This document shows, one piece after another, positions 62,601-64,000 of a DNA stretch of 64,000 nucleotides. The notes under the pieces were generated by a model that made no database searches, was not told the DNA's origin, and worked only from the letters and a program-made list of their open reading frames with translations. Position 1 is the first letter of the stretch. Each line of letters opens with the position of its first letter. A program made the position numbers and the translations under genes. Origin of the DNA: Amycolatopsis regifaucium. Lineage in GTDB: Bacteria; Actinomycetota; Actinomycetes; Mycobacteriales; Pseudonocardiaceae. Location: NCBI RefSeq assembly GCF_001613935.1, contig NZ_LQCI01000002.1:1-64000 (forward strand), given 5' to 3'.

Positions 62601-64000
62601 CCGCGGACGGTGGAAACACCGGTCGGCACCGAAAAGACCCCGGTGGCGAACAGGCCGGGCACCATCGGCGTGAAGAAGATCCAGGTGGTCTTCGGGTTCG
62701 TCTTGGTACCGGTACGCGCACTCGTGCTTCCGGCTCCCTCTCGGGTGACCGGTTTCGTCGTCCCGGTACGGTCCGCCGCCTTCTGCCTTGGCCAGTGAAG
62801 TTCATCGACCCTGATCCGGATGGGCCTGCCGCCCAGGGTGAACACACGGCCCTCGCCGAAGAATGAGCCCACGTCGTTGCCGAACGCGTGCTCCAGATCG
62901 GCGACCTCGCTCGCGGTGGGGGGATTCGGGGCGAACGAGCGGGCCGACGCGACGACCTGGTCCACTTCCTCGGTCCGGCTCAGCTGGGTGGCGATGCCCG
63001 GTGCCTTGGCCCGGCGGAAGTACGACGGGGTCGCCCGGGCGACTCCGGGCAGAGCGACGGTTTCCGTGCCCTGCGGGGTCCGCGGCCGGGTATCCGACAC
63101 GAGGGGATCCGCCGTGAGGCGCGGTCCCAGGTCGTCCAACTCGATGGCCGGGGGAAGCAGGGCGGGCAGCCCAGCGTCCACAGAGGACGATGATTGCCCG
63201 CTTCGGGAACTTTCCCCGACCCGCGCGACGGTTTCCCCGCGCGCCCCGCCGGGCAAGACCACCGAGGACTGCGGAGAGGTCCGGGAAGTGCCCAGTTTCG
63301 TTGCGAGTTCCCGGGCCAGCTTGTCGGCGTCCTCTTCGGGCAAGCCGTTGGCCAGGTATCCCGCGATGACGTCTTTCACCAAGCCGTTCAGCTCGACGGC
63401 CTCTACCTGGTCCGGGGCCGGGCTCCCTTCCCACACCGGAACGTGGTGATATCGCGACACGATTCTCGTGGCCTGCTCGATAGGACGCTCGAATTCTCGC
63501 GCGGGCTTTTTCCCGAAGACATTCCTGCCCAGCCCGCCGTCGTCGCGCAACCACGCCAGCACACCGTCACGATCCGGTGGGAGCGACGGAAGACCCAGCC
63601 TTGTCTCCACCATCTCACCGGGAGGCTGCTCGATGAAGGCGGACCATTGCCCGGGGTCGAAACCCATCGCCGTGAAGAAATCGGCGTCGAAGCCCTCGTC
63701 GGTCCACGACCAATCCGCGTGCTCTCCGTCCCCGATGACGTTGTCCGGGTCCCCGGCCATCTCCGCCGACGGCGCTTCCCCAGCGTTGGGCAACCCGATC
63801 GGTTCTTTGGCTCGCTTTTTCACCGCGTCGGACCACGACGTCGAGAATTGGCGCGGGGTGCGCAACCGGTCCAGATCGTGCTGCGGACCTTCGATGTCCA
63901 AGAAGAGCCACGGATTCCAGGTCACCGGCACCCGCTCCTGCCGGAACGCGATATGGCCTTCGATGAACCGCCTGATCTGCTCATCCGACGCCTGGGGCAA
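47660..64000 (-). CDS. Giant 'lonely Cys' type VII-associated protein (5' end outside window)
   Basis: At least 5,446 residues; the frame is still open at the window edge, so the N-terminus is missing. Residues below are counted from the edge. Most of the chain is Gly/Arg/Ser/Thr-rich with repeated segments such as ADRGWS and no enzyme motif. At about 3900-4015 lies a coiled coil. Two copies of a module occur, at about 4155-4320 and 5268-5434, each with LDHG or LEHG followed by LYACETGD; the His-Gly and Ala-Cys blocks look like clan CD (caspase/CHAT) peptidases. A second module is duplicated at about 4585-4820 and 4898-5125. NCBI names such actinobacterial giants lonely Cys domain proteins. 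No signal peptide can be judged. It probably forms a unit with mycP. Confidence 0.72.
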   Translation of the reverse strand: MPQASDEQIRRFIEGHIAFRQERVPVTWNPWLFLDIEGPQHDLDRLRTPRQFSTSWSDAVKKRAKEPIGLPNAGEAPSAEMAGDPDNVIGDGEHADWSWTDEGFDADFFTAMGFDPGQWSAFIEQPPGEMVETRLGLPSLPPDRDGVLAWLRDDGGLGRNVFGKKPAREFERPIEQATRIVSRYHHVPVWEGSPAPDQVEAVELNGLVKDVIAGYLANGLPEEDADKLARELATKLGTSRTSPQSSVVLPGGARGETVARVGESSRSGQSSSSVDAGLPALLPPAIELDDLGPRLTADPLVSDTRPRTPQGTETVALPGVARATPSYFRRAKAPGIATQLSRTEEVDQVVASARSFAPNPPTASEVADLEHAFGNDVGSFFGEGRVFTLGGRPIRIRVDELHWPRQKAADRTGTTKPVTREGAGSTSARTGTKTNPKTTWIFFTPMVPGLFATGVFSVPTGVSTVRGHGHDLSGSKQISVSLPERPANGASGYQGTRSVSVPMTVIVEPENPRSDDRKLNIEHPGDSPLRKPVAAEFAVPEGLREEGRPLPLPDALPPSATEAVTMKPGMPRKIFDQVLARLGKLDKDSREVLRDFLGTGTITANLAEMAVTPQADPESGWTTSHSLVRGGNPLKRLVSSRSRKVQMRAVARQVAYLETIEDAEFREHETETSTKTASSTAGRDVTGALAGGPGFDYGMVSAGAGPAVGGGYSKSRTTTHGQESGRSVTRSYKDSVVRYRTVYDLQVRVPGRAPLTFVGAVEGTQWAQLDDARQAGLLPGQSTGGPGTVGAPLRLEEASARLKSILRDSAKTIPGHKRWAWRDTGLVTPFGDRKLKKGLTGKLERQLGRWEAIDTAVSADNLARRLPNLLSDQPQFLELAPEPGRGHDYHTGFRIDARLLTPLGEPLGPVKGGAGTTALTDAERGGDTADRGWSAAGGIRARIYGALAGNTVMMTGTHKVSFDRTRSTGLTRDTETASGGTVGPRLDESGAVVPEPKYRYAAKVELKVSGSYWSRYNDLAQGLTVGKPGKHVPEDHHLPIVDSRAAADGRAPRTVVADVVLELTEAEKHALRAVSATGGTRLPSKPLNQADYLRTGTSRVLDGVQVLSVSGLDQVRKRVRRTLKRASGDPIWKYRDGENSALIDQAISVEALRSDLRAFNRPTRIDGLRWKRRKAARTAAVGVSYRLRDPEVLDTFWQQPKQGVGTSTSASSEKGRAWGIANEFEPAVFAVSDGVAHPPGTVMRGVAPVLTELNLWRSSKGKRSSRKTSVSTSSSQVLEPRRIHVVEATLETTVSVETARRGLLDRWHFRRTRPVKTAAHRSELPRAARVLLTDEQLHEVRIQQAAEDARRGLTPSTPTAPRPAEHVGEVPEEHRLGGSNWADGVSEPVDLSAQLYRADQADGTGSTAGLYARLEAALTKEKAEQLLNSAASDTGHDNHRAIERFLSGFQASMVNLANGGVTAGLRLDDKLSGETYDLVVEARPKSEPKPFGVVHGELTKASVASVWAATTRTAKRSFVELMTIPAAAMMFQSESAAQEAQRDPGKHGAPSTTLGYGVGHVLDWLNQFRSRKDSRTAESTQSESVSGALAERSVELDFDIRFERRGERIAEISATRTVRTRSAVEDQGTGDDLPHEGTVTRRPETEATEDSLDKWRRPSGAANLPADPADFRITHFDGQVEALREAAQAVLEAATGKKLDSRTLALIREQLTPSWLNVLASSHFKDGSATGIELPLPSELGVNLTLHAMVDGPGSLENASGRIKLNGHTEAARAKEVSGGSETAQAIATLPVVGAGVPQAPGHTTYEEGRQVFGSMQALFFGFEAHGAVADGHEHEGAHGSGGKALPKPGTPASADPITSTWSYPTRFRLVAEPSSTGPLARRGTQVADVDYGKGYHVRRKDQNHRLPLPLKNSVLELARRDREWTEARAKARAVAARNPGRTVAETAFERRAAAKFWKAKRDYDNALAAAQADPALHGGRRVVRMEIPAGTWTVPVEHWKPLSQLTRDLLAAHDEDRIPRVRYRVIGDPVAALLDFTGVVMPKLDSFANLEQLSTPVGQRLGRNDLGLATEPEVLRGAGNTIIEIWIDENADRVPVVDDAADTELPPVWEEDEPDSDSGDNDPPARGPSDEDSLHGTPEEVDRRDATRAGNAPTVPAVASAAQSQAAQPQVGLALPGGQRLLRVEVSPGDRGEDAELRAQARDVARFLLDNPGAETRIRVIGDEAESTYRTLVAPALEEAVHLAQTSLPGTAPRPGTAALGLTNAPEIVAGAGNPVIEIWGRESEDGAAAGSSHPGKGEYRRLATIREEDEPESSLSNGREDGTPSASPATNKPGSSFREALPEYARDGRALGLVVVSEVKDRDKVGERINEMLAPIGTAAPEGVKAIVGKLNRARFETFLGSAPGRPAGTEGPRPPGGRSFQVRAGEKWFEAHVVAVMDLDGATPGEGKREPARAVREVRDQQIIGHTRSRAENSSYRLGLSTISLMSAGWPLIAGGGTGLARPVGIRTSDTSTNAQTIWRPNAEVRSAKVPVKYYITLTGEDGQSLVDTSDGEVTLLLSDSLATITEPAGVSAGKPYRGWEKRMGYLAVDAVDFDERALFDKVQRKVHPSVTKLGAPGWAALREFVSAANIRALSRKLWPGEPAPSADLVSRHGAYREAARMTFRPHDVEFVGVVPAEGESRTENTVTAEESIAYTSKSGPDVLGGIGGGAGVPGVAAGYGGVSGAIAATVSDTAVGGRSATTGTSMYVQGDVGSYRVTGEVAVQTLHGDWVTEPATKYVRLDLHEAAAENLPVPPGYEKRFIDVGPRFEPPYLAAAAAGGHVRAGITPVAAGVLPRIENALRRTPGLQDLLPKWSSGEPKTSRGSGDKVEERLSNQRKLASVFSASALMNRLDSLLGPGVSTQLKRRGFFHDEFISVRVKATLGAGRHFGQVDGRTVAGIQTTGTTAAGGASADRGWSGGPEARGRVGFTGALDIGAITNVAMTPVKFAAGRSRKNTGSAGSAVTVEQVGADKSHVFGHDITFDVEIVSHRRPRRWVRRLTPGSPFRSTPKVRTLAGSRPGAVVPLTPLTGKTELWVSDSAVHETDPSKFAPGATTVTHLDPERTPTIDELSATTTRVPEFLYVEAFANAGELGDLAVDLSNRVTDGDEVLVLPGSKGHQLVHEWFAPETLRALLESSSIPAFRRNGLSYGRRATKRTGAVGMRLELSEPVVVKVSDVGRDKVTRSGATKAASEFSRVKALGSSANINFFAPDATSTSAAGGRIALGGSGKFWGRKRGRSSEQTVVVDHKERASANSRTVLVRYDVNARMVLESRQKRIVDGAVSTAGADKFMPGSLFLRMSERQARAQGLLPAAEPRETVPKLGAPELALGSSGSLGSYVAEDLPDLSRLLPALRAGLKDEHRDLIPKSVLDDVMGNAQRLGDLVEGANAASLLDNALDGGLPLRVHKPGVLWSDDYNVVLKATAETVEFDGYENDGSEIEQAITNAAMSKSVEERSKSRGGWLRPGWRSLFSTGDPSGGGAMGGSAGVAGTRERTDRRVTGSGLTSIRATTASGPGARYRVRLRWELKIERQGREIGSSALTDHITIRASADDQKLGGGGGMEHESSVIPLGRHTEDSVKEWQSDGRKLPADVLVEGFRGAADIRQGVIQAIKGAGAKAGLTNSETGAMNTLALSVTNTAIRANLVKSSGASLPLPELYTMSLAGGQAAKVKIYSRLTGAQVVGLSDHVRFDQSAKILESFTSDTARSGAAGGQLVGGDGGITDRADNLHIPGGADTQATTATGQLSGATSGLRSVTLQDTGRSGLTRFDTEHLIVAEVDGVTSAVVVRLPASALPRVINADLAKVLGVPLPAKAAQAQDGVSRAAALWRAKESILHRKQGVADQKWFDHQAVEQRLRAIAGVPGEVGVDPRIAAQRARIAASVAALQSAGTGSHDEARERSKQLTADLAREEANLDAAAEELARTRAELTAAARAADVARTAWLRAKAELETELAELNATLRGPDGKDSAGPGKGEAAPTGKDTEAVLDSTPTESADGRPRNSLPDWVLRKSDWARGLLASARVPEDVLAGLAAEARRILSARFANPGIAERREVLHTILTAERVHYHLGGESPASAAGLLQVLARELADAVGTAEASSSKPDRSGRANVAEVGVLVGDGTSKLAGAARWLPKEEGVHGVVLLDHGMRDVDLIEQAIRASGWREGDAIRLYACETGDLEQLAVDLRDRLGVPVGHPVDLLWLGVPGAGTAVRVGPLGHTEDGKPVWPDADGGGWVWQVPPSSGNREGRIEGSYRLPVPVTAPAGLGLDAPRHLGPVVFPVPADVLNWRPEQDETKPQTLREYLVQRGLPDGFALKSGTRRTSNKAARTWIRAWAAGFHGVNDVLGNPYTQSEVVRMSGGLILREELGLLWKDLAQGKTLEELELAAPVAAESAAAGAQTSGRVTDVPVPEEVVRWRPGPTGPKTLRAYLETLTLPKGISVPASSGRLNQATTKWVRAWVEGLANEDDPDTGRPYKPAKVFALTGGLSSLHTVREWLKAARPAVEEDEHAAGRSRATGARALPPGADVVYEPPVVEWTGHLAARTEIGFVTARDIDELAPVVDRLVREILRRRRQGLQAPDLRLRLHVDHKDTHRPIQRERLEVVGKLVREMIDDRIAALAAAGEEVPVVPAELRVKLDLGTQRLATGKRTRFELVRHADHGLKPDDYREKAQLAVAFAQKAVGLPAAHSDQVRWVLQGETIRALLSGEDRMSPVTFVLDPAFHGSPELREQRERRLKDAVKAAVTTVSVAYQKIGGSEIDVDAFVGEVRFEDSGRAAKTLGPDLVDMVLENPSAELPDSHTLDSEMVPSTTDLKAALLTALVAGDESMPVTPSNAVSFAAFKAIGIPRTEWSAPLTRDTSFTLSPDDLVALRAAVRALAPEVLRRQRAGVQAPDLRIVLSISPRTEGTPAHTTRLRDAAVLVHEELRSAGVDEAGIEESLKLRISLGTRMSDQKMRLELLRYDEEGKSPREYRRMTSLDVAFPSRKPGLTAAQGNRVRWLAQGEALRALKAGETRMRPFTFTVGSAKSESEELAVQRKEYIQELVREGARTVALALEAQRRIGPVDIAQFAAEVLWERSDHVARPGAHVMASVRVGEPRDGRGAGPSEIPAGSAREAEQARERRRRASRLDPEEADESGLVSGIADVRVSAGQDLRPMASLSGEEPADFFQDLMAPGPDLLLEGFDLDAMMETMPDWLSTLPWDPTFWEMPEWADPFGGTSIADVGVLIGDGDSKAAGAARWLPREEGVFGVVLLEHGLRDVEAIEQAIRTSGWQPGEAIRLYACETGDLEALAVRLWERLGTPVGHPVDLLWLGVPGAGPAVRVGQFGHDEDGRPILPDNDGDGWIWQVPPSPQNRDGRVEGSYRLPVPLAAPPVLGLDEPLHLDPVRRISGGTARRR
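47700..48199 (-). repeat. Lonely-Cys module, C-terminal copy
   Basis: Encodes the last module of the giant protein, from DVGVLIGDGDSK to LGLDEPLHLDP. It is about 75% identical by eye to the copy at 51039-51535 and keeps the putative His (LLEHGLRD) and Cys (YACETGD). Confidence 0.85.
48620..49310 (-). repeat. Second duplicated module of the giant protein, distal copy
   Basis: Encodes a stretch with RRQRAGVQAPDLRIVLSI, LKLRISLGTRMSD and RMRPFTFTVGSA. It is homologous to 49540-50250 (RRRRQGLQAPDLRLRLHV, LRVKLDLGTQRLA, RMSPVTFVLDPA). Function unknown. Confidence 0.7.
49540..50250 (-). repeat. Second duplicated module of the giant protein, proximal copy
   Basis: Partner of 48620-49310, same orientation, about 920 bases away. 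The pair lies between the two lonely-Cys modules, so the C-terminal third of the protein has the order A-B-B-A. Confidence 0.7.
51039..51535 (-). repeat. Lonely-Cys module, internal copy
   Basis: Encodes VGVLVGDGTSK, LLDHGMRDVD, IRLYACETGD, PVGHPVDLLWLGVPG and LGLDAPRHLGP. Paired with 47700-48199. Both keep the His-Gly and Ala-Cys blocks. Confidence 0.85.

Noticed and set aside
1..64000. CRISPR arrays, tRNA or rRNA genes, insertion sequences, integrases
   Set aside because: I saw no regularly spaced repeats, tRNA-like cloverleaf, transposase or integrase genes.

Overview
High-GC (about 70%) actinobacterial DNA. A type VII secretion (ESX) locus, an SsgA-like sporulation protein, large LuxR regulators and long hairpins of the kind seen in Amycolatopsis and relatives point to a mycelial Pseudonocardiaceae genome. 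The genus is an inference from overall style.

Layout. (1) 84-3690, minus strand: eccB, eccD and a YbaB-like gene, the left part of a type VII secretion locus. (2) 4170-14116: mixed regulatory and housekeeping genes. These are a large LuxR/LAL regulator, a type VII-associated protein, an SsgA-like protein, a cold-shock-domain protein, a small operon (polysaccharide deacetylase, GNAT, luciferase-like oxidoreductase), two poorly known proteins and a LuxR protein with a degenerate receiver. (3) 14280-28251: core of a biosynthetic cluster. It contains an unusual iterative synthase (FabL-type enoyl reductase, KS, inactive KS/chain-length factor, KR and DH in one chain, with a separate AT-ACP protein), a LuxR activator, and an operon for a hydroxycinnamoyl-CoA: MIO ammonia-lyase with the tyrosine-selecting His-Leu pair, haem-type tyrosine 3-hydroxylase-like protein, catechol O-methyltransferase and a 4-coumarate:CoA ligase fused to an SDR. 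(4) 28493-39768: PPOX and TetR genes, epoxide hydrolase, ATP-grasp ligase, sedoheptulose-7-phosphate cyclase, SDR, M24 peptidase-fold protein, HpcH-type aldolase, a hypothetical protein, P450 and an AsnB-type amidotransferase. (5) 40194-64000: right part of the type VII locus: a PPE/WXG-like protein, EccC, the mycosin protease MycP and a giant protein (over 5,446 residues, cut by the window end) with two caspase-like 'lonely Cys' modules.

How it may work. The cluster could make an aryl-primed, partly reduced polyketide and join it to a C7 cyclitol or an amide through the cyclase, ATP-grasp and AsnB enzymes. The product is not recognised, and whether regions 3 and 4 form one pathway is inference.

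The most striking structural signal is a pair of direct repeats of about 185 bp, 39.15 kb apart. Both are copies of what looks like one eccD/eccC divergent promoter. The left copy keeps the real eccD and a remnant of the eccC start; the right copy keeps the real eccC and a remnant of the eccD start. The whole biosynthetic region lies between them, so one secretion locus appears to have been split. EsxA, EsxB and EccE are not seen in the window.
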